64,000 nt of DNA from Sinorhizobium sp. BG8 (GCF_016864555.1 NZ_CP044011.1:2499501-2563500); one strand, 5' to 3'; shown: positions 1-9,711, counted from the first letter of the stretch. The notes: a model not told the origin generated them from the sequence alone. Numbers and translations are program-made.

Positions 1-531
1 CGGGTGGCCCGGCTTGAGAAGGACGGGCTTCTCGCGACCAGACGCGATGGTCGCAGCAAGCTCGTCGAGCTGGCGACCTATGACCGGGCCGTCGGCCAGG
101 CGGGCGATGCCTTTCGTGAGAGTGGTGCCGAGACCAAGCGCAAGGCCGCCGCGGCCGATGCCGCGCCGGTGCCTGCTCCGCTCCGAGATGCACAGGCCGA
201 ACGGGCGCAATACGAGGCCAAGCTTAAGGCGCTCGACTATGCCGAGCGGACGGGGCAGCTGCTGCCGATCCGCGGGCCGCATGGCATCGAGACGGCGATG
301 ATCCGCATTACCGAGGAGTTGGTGCGCGATCTGAACGCGCCCTTCAACTGGATCACCGATCTGATGGAAGCGGCGCGACAGGGTGAGCCGGCACTGCGCC
401 GACTGCTCCGCTCCCGCATTCACGAGCAGCGCCAGACCATCGCGAACCGCATGGCCACCATCCTCGGCGAGGCTGCGGAAGCCGAAAAGGCCGGTGTCGA
501 ACTCGATCTTTTTGCCGGAGAAGGCGAATGA
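1..531 (+). CDS. Phage terminase small subunit-like protein (Nu1-like), 5' truncated by window edge
   Basis: The frame is open from base 1, and the first start codon (GTG at 4) has no room for a ribosome site, so the gene begins outside the window. The visible 176 residues start with what looks like the end of a DNA-binding wing (ARLEKDGLLATRRDGR) and continue as a charged helical domain. Small terminase subunits of the Nu1 type recognise packaging sites and recruit the large subunit. The role is inferred mainly from position: the gene overlaps the large terminase gene by four bases (ATGA at 528-531). The N-terminal helix-turn-helix cannot be seen. Confidence 0.7.
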   Translation, partial: RVARLEKDGLLATRRDGRSKLVELATYDRAVGQAGDAFRESGAETKRKAAAADAAPVPAPLRDAQAERAQYEAKLKALDYAERTGQLLPIRGPHGIETAMIRITEELVRDLNAPFNWITDLMEAARQGEPALRRLLRSRIHEQRQTIANRMATILGEAAEAEKAGVELDLFAGEGE

Positions 532-2543
532 GGGTTGCCCTGAAGCGCTCGGCGCTCGCCGTCCTAGCCGGTGTGCTCGCGGCCGGTCTGATGCCGGAAG
601 ACGTCGTGACGCCGTCGGCGTGGGCGCAAAAGCACCTGGTCGTGCCGGACGGACCGCGCTCCGGCGAAATCTGGGATGCGCGCGAGACGCCTTACATCTG
701 TGAACCGCTCGACATGATGGCGACGGAAGCGGGCGTCAACGAGATCGCCGTTCGCAAATCTGCGCAGACCGGCTTCACGACGATGGTGTTGGCGGCAGTC
801 GGGCACATGATCGACAAGGACCCGTGCCGGGGCATGATCGTTCAGCCGACGACCGGCGCGCTCTCCGACTTTAATCGCGACAAGCTGGGGCCCGCGATCG
901 AGCAGTCGCCGCTGCTCAAGAAGAAGGTGAAACCGCAGACGTCGCGCGAGGGCGACGCCTCGACGACCACATCGAAGCGTTACCCGCACGGTTCGCTCAC
1001 GCTCGCGATTGCGACTTCCGCGGCCGATCTGCGTTCGAAGACGATCAAGAAGGCCTGGCTCGACGAGATCGACGAATACCCTGACGACCTCGACGGACAG
1101 GGCGATCCCATCGGCATGGTCGAGGCGCGGCAGGAATCCTTCCTGATGTCCGGCGAGTGGCTGCGGGCCTACGTCTCGACGCCGACCGTCAAGGGCGCGT
1201 CGAAGATCGACGACTATTTCCATGCCGGTGACCAGCGCTATTGGCACATTCCGTGCCCGCAGTGCGGCGCCGACTTCAAATTCATCTTCGACCGAAAGCA
1301 CTTTCGCTTCAACGACAGCTACCCATACGAGGCGCACTATGTGACGCCGTGCTGCGGCGGTATCGTCGAGGCGCACGAGAAAGTGGCGTTGATGCGCAAG
1401 GGCCGGTGGATTGCGGAAGCGCCGCGGCCCGGCGCGTTCCCGTCCTACCACTTCGACGCCCTGACCTCTCCCTTCGTTCCGTGGGACAAGATCGCCTCAC
1501 GTTTCGTCGAAGCGAATGACGATCCGCAGAAACTGAAGGTGTTCTACAACCTGACGCTCGGCCTCGCCTACGATATGAAGGGCGACGCTCCGGACCACGT
1601 TCGTCTCATGGAGCGCCGCGACTCCCATCTGACGCGCGGACACATTCCGGCGCTCGGCCTCATCCTGGTCGGCTCGGCCGACGTGCAGATGAAAGGCATC
1701 TGGTACTCAATCCGCGCCTACGCGCCGGATCGTCAGTCCTGGGTCGTTGATGCCGGCTATCTTGACGGCGCGACCGATGATCCGCATGGCGGAGCCTTCG
1801 TGATGCTGGAGGAGATCCGGACGAAGCAGTGGCCGGACGCGTTCGGGCAGAGGCGGACTGTGGATGCATTCGGGATAGACTCAGGCTACCGCTCGCACGT
1901 GGTTTACACCTGGGTGCGCGGCAAGCACGCGACCTTCGCCCTGAAAGGGCTGGACGGCTGGTCTCGTCCGGCGCTGGGGCAGCCGTCTCCGGTTGATATC
2001 GACTTCAACGGCAAGCGCATCCGCAGCGGTGCGATGGTGTGGGGCGTCGGCACCTGGTCTCTGAAGGGTGCACTCTATGCCGATCTTCGGAAAGAAGGGC
2101 TTGCAGCCGGTAAGGAACAGGACCCGCCCGGTTACATGCATTTCGGGAAATGGATGGATGAAGTCTATTTCCGGCAGATTACCTCGGAATATCTCGGGAC
2201 GGAAAAGGTCAAGGGCAAGGGGCGCGTGCGGCGGATCTGGGTTCTGCGCGCCGGCGAGGAAAACCACCTTCTCGACTGCGAAGTCTACAACAACGCGCTC
2301 GCCGATTATCTCGGTGTGTCGCGAATGACGCCGCAGGAATGGGCGTCGCTTGCCGCAATGCGCGGCGTACCGGAAACGGTGAAAATGCCGGACATGTTCG
2401 CACCGGCTCCGTTGCAGGTCGCCCAGCACGCGGCGATGTCGAGCGAGAGCTCAACCGATCCGGTCGAACGGATAGAGGTCGACGAGGCCGCGCCGGAGGA
2501 TGGTTCGGGCTGGTACGGAAACGGCGGATCGTTCTGGGAGTGA
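528..2543 (+). CDS. Phage terminase large subunit, GpA family
   Basis: This 671-residue protein is the ATP-driven motor and nuclease that packages phage DNA. A Walker A-like motif (KSAQTGFT) is at about residues 77-84 and a Walker B-like motif (AWLDEIDEYP) at about 176-185, both typical of the lambda gpA family. A paired-cysteine patch (CPQC then CCGG) near residues 245-275 resembles the metal-binding insertion seen in this family. Length is close to that of lambda gpA (641 aa). It is translationally coupled to the small subunit upstream and followed after two bases by the gpW-like gene, the lambda order A-W-B. Confidence 0.95.
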   Translation: MRVALKRSALAVLAGVLAAGLMPEDVVTPSAWAQKHLVVPDGPRSGEIWDARETPYICEPLDMMATEAGVNEIAVRKSAQTGFTTMVLAAVGHMIDKDPCRGMIVQPTTGALSDFNRDKLGPAIEQSPLLKKKVKPQTSREGDASTTTSKRYPHGSLTLAIATSAADLRSKTIKKAWLDEIDEYPDDLDGQGDPIGMVEARQESFLMSGEWLRAYVSTPTVKGASKIDDYFHAGDQRYWHIPCPQCGADFKFIFDRKHFRFNDSYPYEAHYVTPCCGGIVEAHEKVALMRKGRWIAEAPRPGAFPSYHFDALTSPFVPWDKIASRFVEANDDPQKLKVFYNLTLGLAYDMKGDAPDHVRLMERRDSHLTRGHIPALGLILVGSADVQMKGIWYSIRAYAPDRQSWVVDAGYLDGATDDPHGGAFVMLEEIRTKQWPDAFGQRRTVDAFGIDSGYRSHVVYTWVRGKHATFALKGLDGWSRPALGQPSPVDIDFNGKRIRSGAMVWGVGTWSLKGALYADLRKEGLAAGKEQDPPGYMHFGKWMDEVYFRQITSEYLGTEKVKGKGRVRRIWVLRAGEENHLLDCEVYNNALADYLGVSRMTPQEWASLAAMRGVPETVKMPDMFAPAPLQVAQHAAMSSESSTDPVERIEVDEAAPEDGSGWYGNGGSFWE

Positions 2544-2545
2544 CC

Positions 2546-2758
2546 ATGACCGTTCAGACTACATGGGTTCAGGCCGATCTCGCGGCTATCGAGACGGCGA
2601 TCGCGACCGGCGCGAAGCGGGTTCGGTTCCAGACGCACGAGGTCGAGTATCAGTCGATGAGCGATCTTCTGAAGGCGCGCGATCTCATCCGCGCGTCGCT
2701 CGATGCCTGCGCTGACGGCGGCAAGGTCTATTTCACCGAGTTCGATGGCGGGTACTGA
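2546..2758 (+). CDS. gpW-like head-tail joining protein
   Basis: This 70-residue protein begins MTVQTTWVQADLAA and contains the pattern of gpW family members: an N-terminal helix, a basic strand segment (KRVRFQTHEVEYQS) and a second helix. gpW-type proteins sit in the head-tail connector and stop DNA leaking from filled heads. Placement between large terminase and portal is the same as lambda W. The start at 2546 follows the terminase stop by two bases, and the stop overlaps the portal start (ATGA at 2755-2760 region). The longer open frame upstream of 2546 lies inside terminase and is rejected. Confidence 0.85.
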   Translation: MTVQTTWVQADLAAIETAIATGAKRVRFQTHEVEYQSMSDLLKARDLIRASLDACADGGKVYFTEFDGGY

Positions 2759-4233
2759 TGAACGTTCTCGATAAGGTTATCTCAGTGTTCAGCCCGGAAG
2801 CTGGTCTGAAGCGCGCCGCCTCGCGGCAGATGCTTGATCACTTTCGCGAGCGTGACTACGCGTCCGCGCAGACCGGTCGTCGCAACAAGGCGTGGCGCGC
2901 TCGCGCCACCTCGGCCAATGTCGAGGTCGGGGGCGCGCTCGGCACGCTGCGGAACCGCGCCCGTGACTTCGTGCGCAATCGCTGGATGGGGCAGCGGATT
3001 CTCGACGTTCTGACCTCGCATGTGGTCGGAACCGGGATCACTGTCGTGCCGAATACCGGCTCCGATCGGGCGGACAAAGCGTTCAGCAGCGCGTGGGAGG
3101 AATGGCAGGAAGTCTCAGACGCCGAGGGCGTGATGGGCTTTGGTGCCATGCAGGCGCTTACGGTTCGTTCCATGGTGGAGGGCGGCGACAGTGTCGTGCG
3201 GATGATCGACCTCGAAATGGGGGAGGCGGACGGATCGGTACCAATGCGGCTCCTCGGCCTCGAAGGGGATCAGATCGATACGAGCCGCGACCGATATTTC
3301 GCAGACCAGACCGTCCGTCTCGGCGTGCAGCTCGGCAAGTGGGGGCGCCGCAAGGGGCTCTGGCTTCTGCCGGAGCATCCCGGCGATATGTCCCTTGCCA
3401 GTGTTGCGGCATCCTCGCTCGTCGCCTGGGAAGATCTCTGCCACCTCTATCGTCCGCTGCGCTTTGGCCAGGTGCGGGGGATATCGTGGTTCGCGCCGCT
3501 TCTGGTCACCGCGAGCGAGATTCAGGATCTCATGGAGGCCGCAATCGTCCAGGCCCGGACACAGGCGAGCTTTGCCGGCTTCATCAAGAGGCAGCCGGGC
3601 GGGATGAATGTTCTGGCGGCGACCAAGGACGAAAAAGGAAAACCGGTCACGCGCATCGAGCCCGGCATGATTGCCGATATCGGCGAGGCGGATATCACGT
3701 TTTCCAATCCATCTTCGCAATCGGCCTTCGCCGAGACCTACATCGCCGGCATGCAGGCGATGGCCGCTGGCGCCGGACTTACCTATGACCAGATGACCGG
3801 AGATCTCCGGCAGGCAAACTATTCCAGCCTTCGGGCAGGCAAGATCGAGTTTCGCCGGCTCGTCGAGCAGATCCAGTATCACATCGTCGGCCCGCGCCTT
3901 TGCATGCCGGTGGCGCGCCGGTTTGCCGATCGCGCGGTCATGGCCGGCAAACTGGCATATCGCCGGGCTGGCTATCCTTGCGATTTGATCATGCCGGCCA
4001 ACGAGCCGATCGATCCGAAGAAGGATCTGGAGGCCGACATTCTCGCGGTTCGCGCAGGGCGAATGTCGCCACAGGAATTCATATCCGCCTGGGGGAGCGA
4101 CTGGCGCAAGGTCGTCGCCGACTTCAAGACGTTCTTCGCGACGATCGACGGTTCCGGCGTGGCGCTGGATATCGATCCCCGCCGCCCGGCCGGCGGACGA
4201 ACCGAACGGCCCGAACCGGCTCCCGAAACCTGA
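2758..4233 (+). CDS. Phage portal protein, lambda gpB family
   Basis: This 491-residue protein forms the dodecameric portal through which DNA enters the capsid. The N-terminal segment RARDFVRNRWMGQRILDVL followed by SHVVGTGI (about residues 67-95) is characteristic of lambda-type portals. The C-terminus is proline- and arginine-rich. In lambda the equivalent protein is 533 aa. The ATG at 2758 overlaps the gpW stop. The prohead protease gene follows 14 bases downstream of the stop, so this is a single late head operon. Confidence 0.95.
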   Translation: MNVLDKVISVFSPEAGLKRAASRQMLDHFRERDYASAQTGRRNKAWRARATSANVEVGGALGTLRNRARDFVRNRWMGQRILDVLTSHVVGTGITVVPNTGSDRADKAFSSAWEEWQEVSDAEGVMGFGAMQALTVRSMVEGGDSVVRMIDLEMGEADGSVPMRLLGLEGDQIDTSRDRYFADQTVRLGVQLGKWGRRKGLWLLPEHPGDMSLASVAASSLVAWEDLCHLYRPLRFGQVRGISWFAPLLVTASEIQDLMEAAIVQARTQASFAGFIKRQPGGMNVLAATKDEKGKPVTRIEPGMIADIGEADITFSNPSSQSAFAETYIAGMQAMAAGAGLTYDQMTGDLRQANYSSLRAGKIEFRRLVEQIQYHIVGPRLCMPVARRFADRAVMAGKLAYRRAGYPCDLIMPANEPIDPKKDLEADILAVRAGRMSPQEFISAWGSDWRKVVADFKTFFATIDGSGVALDIDPRRPAGGRTERPEPAPET

Positions 4234-4247
4234 GACAGGACATCACG

Positions 4248-4883
4248 ATGAGCAAGGTTATCCAGTTCCCGAAGATGCTTCGGGACGCCGAAGTGCGCGC
4301 GCAGTCTTTTGATGAGGCCACCAACACGATCGACGTCGTCTGGACAACGGGTGCCACGGTACGCCGCGTGTCATGGGCCGACGGCGAATTCGACGAGGAA
4401 CTGGTGGTCGACGGTTCGAATGTACGGCTTGACCGTCTGAACTCCGGCGCGCCCTTCCTCGATACGCATTCGAAATGGAGTCTCGGTGACGTACTTGGTT
4501 CCGTCGTGCGCGGCTCGGCCCGGATCGAGGGCGGCAAGGGGCTGGCAAAGATCCTGTTGTCGAACGCCGCTGATGTTGTCGATCGCGTCGCCAAGATCAA
4601 GGAAGGCGTCGTTTCCAACATTTCGGTCGGCTACCGCATCCATGTGGTCGAGAAGACGGAACGGATCGGCCAGACGCCGTTGCACCGCGTGGTCGACTGG
4701 GAGCCTTGGGAGATCTCCGCGGTGCCTATCCCGGCGGATGCCGGTGCACATGTGCGCAGCGGCGAGGGCGTCTCCGAGACGTTCGCCTGCCGCGTCATGT
4801 CAGGTCCGGCAACGCAGATTGAACTCCAGCGCATCCGCATGCGCATGGCTGCAGCTCAAAACGAATTGGTGCGTTCGCGGTAA
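4248..4883 (+). CDS. HK97-family prohead protease
   Basis: This 211-residue serine protease should process the scaffold or capsid during prohead maturation. The histidine motif (LDTHS), a serine motif (NISVGYR) and the segment PWEISAVPIPADAGA match the U35 prohead protease pattern. I place the start at ATG 4248, preceded by AGGA at 4237-4240. The same frame is open far upstream, but that part lies inside the portal gene. In many rhizobial phages the protease is fused to the capsid protein; here it is a separate gene 67 bases before the capsid gene. Confidence 0.88.
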   Translation: MSKVIQFPKMLRDAEVRAQSFDEATNTIDVVWTTGATVRRVSWADGEFDEELVVDGSNVRLDRLNSGAPFLDTHSKWSLGDVLGSVVRGSARIEGGKGLAKILLSNAADVVDRVAKIKEGVVSNISVGYRIHVVEKTERIGQTPLHRVVDWEPWEISAVPIPADAGAHVRSGEGVSETFACRVMSGPATQIELQRIRMRMAAAQNELVRSR

Positions 4884-4950
4884 CTCCCGCGCCCGCCATC
4901 AGCCCGTCAAAGGCCTTCCGGGGCGAGGCAACCTCTGAAAGGAAATCATC

Positions 4951-6432
4951 ATGAAAACTCTGAAGGAGTTGCGGGAGGAGCTTGCCCAGCTGAAGGCAAG
5001 GGCCGCCGCAAAGCTTGCCGAAGTCAGGGAAGGCATCGAGGCCGATGCGGCCCGTTCGATCGAAGACGAGCACAAGCAGATCCTCGCCGACATGGCGAAG
5101 GTGCAGTCGGAGATCGAGCGGCGCGAAGCTGAACTCGAGCAGATGGACCAGCGCAGCCAGCAGACGACCCCGCCGCCGGTTGCATCGGGCGATGCGGTTC
5201 GCTCCGCTGACATTCTTTCCCTCGGCCGTCAGGCGCGCATGGAAGATACGGCGATCGATGCCGCAATCCGTTCTGGCGAAACGGTCGACGCCTTCCGCGT
5301 CCGGGCATTCGAACATCTCGCCCGCGCATCCTCGGCAACGCCGACCTCTCCGGCTCGCATCATCCACGACGAGCGCGAGACCAGGCGCTCGGCCATGACG
5401 GAAGCGCTTGGCTACAGGCTCGGCGTTCCGATGCCGCAGGCTGGTCCCAGCGAAGCTGCGCGCCAGTACGCCGACAAGGGGTTGATCGATATGGCGGCGG
5501 AATGCGCCGGATATCGCGGAGGCCTGGTCATGAACGTCCGGCAGGTCGACGACATCTACACCCGCGCGTCGCATACCACGTCGGATTTTCCGATCATCTT
5601 CGAAGGCGCGATCAACCGGACGCTCGAGGGCCGCTATGCGCTCGCGCAGCCGACCTATCGCCGGATCGCCCGCAAGCGCAACTTCCGGGACTTCCGCCCG
5701 CACACCTCTGTCAAGCTCGGGGATTTCCCGCTGCTGCAGAAGGTGATCGAGAATGGCGAGATCAAGTACGGCACCTTCAGCGAAGGCAAGGAAACCGTGC
5801 AGGCGTTCAGCTACGCGATTGCGCTACGCATCACCCGCCAGATGCTGATCAACGACGATCTCGGTGCAATCGCCGAACTCCTGTCCAGCTACGGATCCTC
5901 GGTTGCGCTCTTTGAGGAAGTTACCTTCTACGCCAGCGCCTTCAACGGGGCGCTTGCCGACACGAAGACAGTCTTCCACGCCGATCACGGCAATCTGGCT
6001 GCGACCGGAACCGCGATCACTGTCGACGACGTCGGCAAGGGGCGCGCGGCGCTTTCCAAGCAGAAGAGCCTCGAAGGCAATCCGCTTCTGCAGAATCCGG
6101 CGAGGACCCTGCTTGTCGGGCCGGACAAGGCGACGGAAGCCGAAAAGCTCGTCGCCTCGATCACGCCGGCAACCATGTCCAACGTCAACATCTTTTCCGG
6201 ACGGCTGGAAGTGCTCGAAACGGCCCAGATCTCCGGCAATGCCTGGCATCTGTTCGCCGACCCGGAAACCGGCATCGCCAACTATCGTTGGGGCTACCTC
6301 GAAGGATACGAGGCCCCGCGCGTTCGCATGGACGAGCCCTTTGGCCAGCAGGGCTTCGCCATGTCGGTTGAGCACGACTTTGGTTGCGGCGCGACCGACT
6401 ACCGCGGTGGCTACAAGAACGCCGGCGCCTAA
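4951..6432 (+). CDS. Major capsid protein, HK97 fold
   Basis: This 493-residue protein starts with a charged heptad-rich coiled coil (residues about 1-70, TLKELREELAQLKARAA onwards) that resembles a scaffolding delta domain. A low-complexity linker (QQTTPPP) and a capsid domain of about 330 residues follow. The capsid part (FRDFRPHTSVKLGDFPLLQ and the C-terminal EPFGQQGFAMSVEHDFGCG) resembles capsid domains of alphaproteobacterial phages that are often fused to their protease, related to the Mu gpT group. The delta domain is presumably removed by the upstream protease. A strong ribosome site (AAAGGAAAT) precedes the ATG. Confidence 0.92.
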   Translation: MKTLKELREELAQLKARAAAKLAEVREGIEADAARSIEDEHKQILADMAKVQSEIERREAELEQMDQRSQQTTPPPVASGDAVRSADILSLGRQARMEDTAIDAAIRSGETVDAFRVRAFEHLARASSATPTSPARIIHDERETRRSAMTEALGYRLGVPMPQAGPSEAARQYADKGLIDMAAECAGYRGGLVMNVRQVDDIYTRASHTTSDFPIIFEGAINRTLEGRYALAQPTYRRIARKRNFRDFRPHTSVKLGDFPLLQKVIENGEIKYGTFSEGKETVQAFSYAIALRITRQMLINDDLGAIAELLSSYGSSVALFEEVTFYASAFNGALADTKTVFHADHGNLAATGTAITVDDVGKGRAALSKQKSLEGNPLLQNPARTLLVGPDKATEAEKLVASITPATMSNVNIFSGRLEVLETAQISGNAWHLFADPETGIANYRWGYLEGYEAPRVRMDEPFGQQGFAMSVEHDFGCGATDYRGGYKNAGA

Positions 6433-6501
6433 CGTCCCAGCGAGGGGCGCTCGCCGCCCTTCGTGTTTCTTCACCCGTTTCCTTTCACTGAGGGTTTCCC
6501 C

Positions 6502-6831
6502 ATGAAAAATTTCACTCAGCCCGGCGACGTTCTCGACGTCCCCGCACCGAGCGGCGGCGTCGTCTCCGGAAAGCCTGTCATCATCGGCTCGCTCATCGGC
6601 ATTGCCGCGTTGACGGCCGCCGAAGGCGTTACGTTCCCTCTCCAGCGCACGGGCGTTCACACGCTTGCCAAGACGTCCGCGCAGGCCTGGACCGTCGGCG
6701 CCAAGATCTACTGGACCGGAACGGAGGCGACCACTACCTCTTCCGGCAATACGCTGATCGGCATCGCCGCCGAGGCGGCCGCCAACCCCAGCTCCACCGG
6801 CAAGGTGCTGCTCGGACCGACGACCGTCTAA
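6502..6831 (+). CDS. DUF2190 family capsid-associated protein
   Basis: This 109-residue protein begins MKNFTQPGDVLDVPAPSGGV and continues with GKPVIIGSLIGIAA and an AWTVGAKIYW segment, the recognisable DUF2190 pattern. Members of this family sit directly after the capsid gene in many phages and are thought to decorate or stabilise the head. The start at 6502 matches the family N-terminus; the frame could open at 6463, but that adds residues outside the family pattern. It lies 70 bases after the capsid gene and one base before the next gene. Confidence 0.85.
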   Translation: MKNFTQPGDVLDVPAPSGGVVSGKPVIIGSLIGIAALTAAEGVTFPLQRTGVHTLAKTSAQAWTVGAKIYWTGTEATTTSSGNTLIGIAAEAAANPSSTGKVLLGPTTV

Positions 6832-6832
6832 G

Positions 6833-7240
6833 ATGGATGCTTTGTTTCAGAGGCTGGCGCGGGCAAGTCGCGTCGTTGTCGAGACGGTACACGGCGATGC
6901 CGTGACCGTCGTTCCGCTCGCTCGTTCGGGCGGGGTCAACGGACCGACGACGCCGGACCACGCGTCAGCCTATGAAACGGTCGCCTGCTTTTTCGAGAAC
7001 ACGCTCGCCGAAAATGAGGCCTCCATCCGACCGCTGACCGGAGAGGGCAGGATGCTCAATGCGTCTCCTGCCATCAGTGCGTCGATCCGGATTGTGCCGG
7101 GCCAGCCGCTCACCGCCGAATGTGCGCTGGTTCGTGTCAGGGACGGACAAACCTTTCGCATCACGAGTTTCAAACCGGACGGCGTGGGCACGGTCCTCGC
7201 CGCGGTCACCAAGATCCAGCCGCTTGGGGAGTCTGTCTGA
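6833..7240 (+). CDS. Putative head-tail connector/stopper protein
   Basis: This 135-residue protein has no motif I can name with certainty. It begins MDALFQRLARASRVVVETVHG and ends with a strand-rich domain (RIVPGQPLTAECALVRVRDGQ). Its size, strand content and place between the capsid-decoration gene and a tail-completion-like gene fit a gpFII-type stopper or adaptor protein that caps the portal. The stop codon overlaps the next start (TGATG at 7238-7242), so the two are probably translated together. The function is inferred from position only. Confidence 0.7.
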   Translation: MDALFQRLARASRVVVETVHGDAVTVVPLARSGGVNGPTTPDHASAYETVACFFENTLAENEASIRPLTGEGRMLNASPAISASIRIVPGQPLTAECALVRVRDGQTFRITSFKPDGVGTVLAAVTKIQPLGESV

Positions 7241-7953
7241 TGCTTGCCGCCGAAGCGGTCCGCCTGGCCGCGATCGAGGTGTTGTGCCCGACGCAGGCGA
7301 TTATTGACCAGTCCGGTTTCCCTACGCTTGCCGGCGAGCGCGTCTATGACAGCCGCGCGGTACCTTTGCAGGATCTGGACGCAGGCCAACCTTATACGCC
7401 GGTTCTTGCGCTTTATACGGCTGAGAGTGGCTCTCGGCTGCGCAGCGCCATATCCGACGCATCGGACCGGGATGCCGACGCCGTGATCGACATCGTCGCC
7501 GAACTCGCCGTCGGAATGCAAGACGAGGGCGGACAGTTTGCCGATGCCATGGCGGAAGAAGATCCGGATGCGCGCCTGGTGTTGGCGGCGCTGACGGCGC
7601 AGGTACGCTATCTGCTGGAGCATGCGCCATCAGGTTCTTTGTTCCGGCGGGTGGTTCACAGCGTCAGCGCCATAGAGATCAAGACTTTTAGCGCTCCAGA
7701 ACTTGGCATGCGCTGGCAGCGCCAGACCATCCGGCTGCACTGCGACATCCGCGACGACGATTTTGATGTGCCGGACGGAGAGTTGCCGGAGCCTTGCCGG
7801 ACGCTGCTGTCTGGACTCCCCGCGCAATCCTATGCACGGGCGAAGCTTGCCGCACTCGCCGCGCACTTCGCCCAGCAGGCGGTGCCTGCGCTTAAAAGCA
7901 CGAAACTGACTACAGCGCCCGGCGTGACCGGTGAAGCGCTGCCTCAACCCTGA
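7240..7953 (+). CDS. Putative phage tail completion/terminator protein
   Basis: This 237-residue protein starts MLAAEAVRLAAIEVLCP at ATG 7240, overlapping the upstream stop. The frame is open back to 7120, but that stretch lies inside the previous gene. It contains a strand-rich centre (YTPVLALYTAE, AVIDIVAELAVG) and an alanine-rich helical C-terminus. Position between the connector gene and the DUF2635/sheath genes suggests a tail terminator or completion factor. I do not recognise a specific family motif, so this is inference from order. Confidence 0.65.
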   Translation: MLAAEAVRLAAIEVLCPTQAIIDQSGFPTLAGERVYDSRAVPLQDLDAGQPYTPVLALYTAESGSRLRSAISDASDRDADAVIDIVAELAVGMQDEGGQFADAMAEEDPDARLVLAALTAQVRYLLEHAPSGSLFRRVVHSVSAIEIKTFSAPELGMRWQRQTIRLHCDIRDDDFDVPDGELPEPCRTLLSGLPAQSYARAKLAALAAHFAQQAVPALKSTKLTTAPGVTGEALPQP

Positions 7954-7970
7954 CCATCCGGAGAACCGCA

Positions 7971-8168
7971 ATGCCCAACCTTTACCGCCCGGCGCCCGGA
8001 CGGCGCGTTCCCATGTCTCCCGGCAACAGCGATTGGCCTTCCGACGGCCTGCCGGTCGATTTCTCCAATCCCTATCAGGCCCGCCTCGTCAAGGATGGCG
8101 ACCTCGTGCCTGTCACCGATGATGCGGCGGCCGCGGCCGAAGCGACGGCGGAAAAGCCGAAGAAGTAA
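7971..8168 (+). CDS. DUF2635 family small phage protein
   Basis: This 65-residue protein has the short DUF2635 pattern PAPGRRVP...NPYQARLVKDGDLVPV followed by an alanine/lysine tail. In Mu-like phages the equivalent small gene sits immediately before the tail sheath gene, as here (sheath starts 28 bases later). Its molecular role is not established. A purine-rich site (GGAGAACCGCA) precedes the ATG at 7971. Confidence 0.8.
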   Translation: MPNLYRPAPGRRVPMSPGNSDWPSDGLPVDFSNPYQARLVKDGDLVPVTDDAAAAAEATAEKPKK

Positions 8169-8196
8169 CCACTCCACCCTTTGAGGAGCTTTCCCC

Positions 8197-9684
8197 ATGA
8201 CGATACCGTCAAACCTGACCGCGCCAATCCTAGCCTTCGACGTGACCAGCGGCGGTCAGTTCGAAAATGAAAGCCGCGTAATTCTGCTCGGCCACGCAAC
8301 GGCGACGGGTTCGCTTGCCGCCGGTGAGATCTCGACCTGCAACAACGAGATGGACGCGCGTCTCCTTTGCGGCGCCGGCTCGATGCTTGAATCAATGTAT
8401 CTTGCTGCACGCCGCAATGCGCCGTCGCAGGAAATCTGGGTCGGACATGTGGCGGCATCCGGCACGCCGGAGGTGCGGACCATTACCATCAGCGCGGTCC
8501 CAGCCGCCGGCGGACAGGGTACCATACTGATCGCGGGGCGCTCGATCGCCATCGACATTGCGGCCGGAGCGACCGCAACGGCCGTGGCGACCGCGCTGAC
8601 GGCTGCGATCAACGGCTATTATGACCGGCTGACCAAGCGCTCGCTTCCCTTTACGGCCACTTCGGCGGCGGGCGTCATCACGCTCACGGCGCGCCATGCT
8701 GGCGCCTATGCCAGCGGCATCGACATCTCCATTCCTGTCGTCGACGGCGTGAATGCCTTTACCGGCAATGTCGCAATGGCGACGACCACGGCAGGAGCCG
8801 GCGTGCCCTCGATCGCCAACGCGCTTGCCACCATGGGTGATGATCCTTTCGAGACGATGATCTCGGCATTCGGTGACAGCGCCAACCTGGCGCTTGCGTC
8901 GAGCTTCCTCAACAACATCGCCGGGCGCTGGTCCTATGCGCAGCAGCTCTATGGCCATTTCTTCTATCCGAAGACCGGCACGAGTTCGGACCTGACGACG
9001 GCGGGGCTTGCGAAAGACGACTGGCATCTGACGCTCGTTCCCCGATTTTCCGCCGGTGGCAATGCCGAGCCCGACTATGAGTTTGTCTCCGCCGTCGTCG
9101 GCCGTGTCGCCGCCTGGTTCGGAGGCGGGGCAAATGGCGACGTCTCGCGCAACCAGACCGGCCTTGTCGTTGATGGCATCACGGCGCCCCGTGACCGCGC
9201 CTACTGGCCCGACTATGCCACGCGCGATGCCTTCCTCAAGAACGGAGTTTCCACATGGAAGGTCGATCGGACGGGTAGCGTGATGATCGACAAGCTTATC
9301 ACCCAGCAGCAGACAACCGACGGCGCGCCCGATACCACCTTCCGCGACATCCAGCGGCCCTATCAGCTGATGTATGCGCTTAAGAAGTTTCGCGCGGATC
9401 TCGCCGCCGAACACTCGAACAAGGGGCTTGCCGACGACAACCCGGACAATCTGGAGGCGCTCACCACGCCGAAGGACATCAAGGCGACGCTCATCCACTC
9501 CTATATCGAAATGAGCGGGGTGCTGGAGAACGTTTCGGCAGCGACGCAGGCGCTCGTCGTGACCCGCGACAGCGATAATGCGAACCGCGTCAACATCCAC
9601 CTCGAACTCGACTTCGTCAACGCGATGGACATCTTCGCGGGCCTCGCCGTCGCCAACAGCCAGCTTAGCGCAACTGCCGCCTAA
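8197..9684 (+). CDS. Contractile tail sheath protein (Mu gpL-like)
   Basis: This 495-residue protein is the sheath that contracts to drive the tail tube into the host. It begins MTIPSNLTAPILAFDVTSG and has the sheath features of the Mu gpL family: a variable inserted domain around residues 80-190 (TITISAVPAAGGQG, ITLTARHAGAYASG) and a conserved C-terminal domain near residues 370-495 (DTTFRDIQRPYQLMYALKKF, LDFVNAMDIFAGLA). Mu gpL is 495 aa, the same length. The gene starts behind TTGAGGAGC and precedes the tube gene, which defines the phage as a myovirus. Confidence 0.95.
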   Translation: MTIPSNLTAPILAFDVTSGGQFENESRVILLGHATATGSLAAGEISTCNNEMDARLLCGAGSMLESMYLAARRNAPSQEIWVGHVAASGTPEVRTITISAVPAAGGQGTILIAGRSIAIDIAAGATATAVATALTAAINGYYDRLTKRSLPFTATSAAGVITLTARHAGAYASGIDISIPVVDGVNAFTGNVAMATTTAGAGVPSIANALATMGDDPFETMISAFGDSANLALASSFLNNIAGRWSYAQQLYGHFFYPKTGTSSDLTTAGLAKDDWHLTLVPRFSAGGNAEPDYEFVSAVVGRVAAWFGGGANGDVSRNQTGLVVDGITAPRDRAYWPDYATRDAFLKNGVSTWKVDRTGSVMIDKLITQQQTTDGAPDTTFRDIQRPYQLMYALKKFRADLAAEHSNKGLADDNPDNLEALTTPKDIKATLIHSYIEMSGVLENVSAATQALVVTRDSDNANRVNIHLELDFVNAMDIFAGLAVANSQLSATAA

Positions 9685-9711
9685 CGCCTGGCGCCACGAA
9701 AGGATATTTCC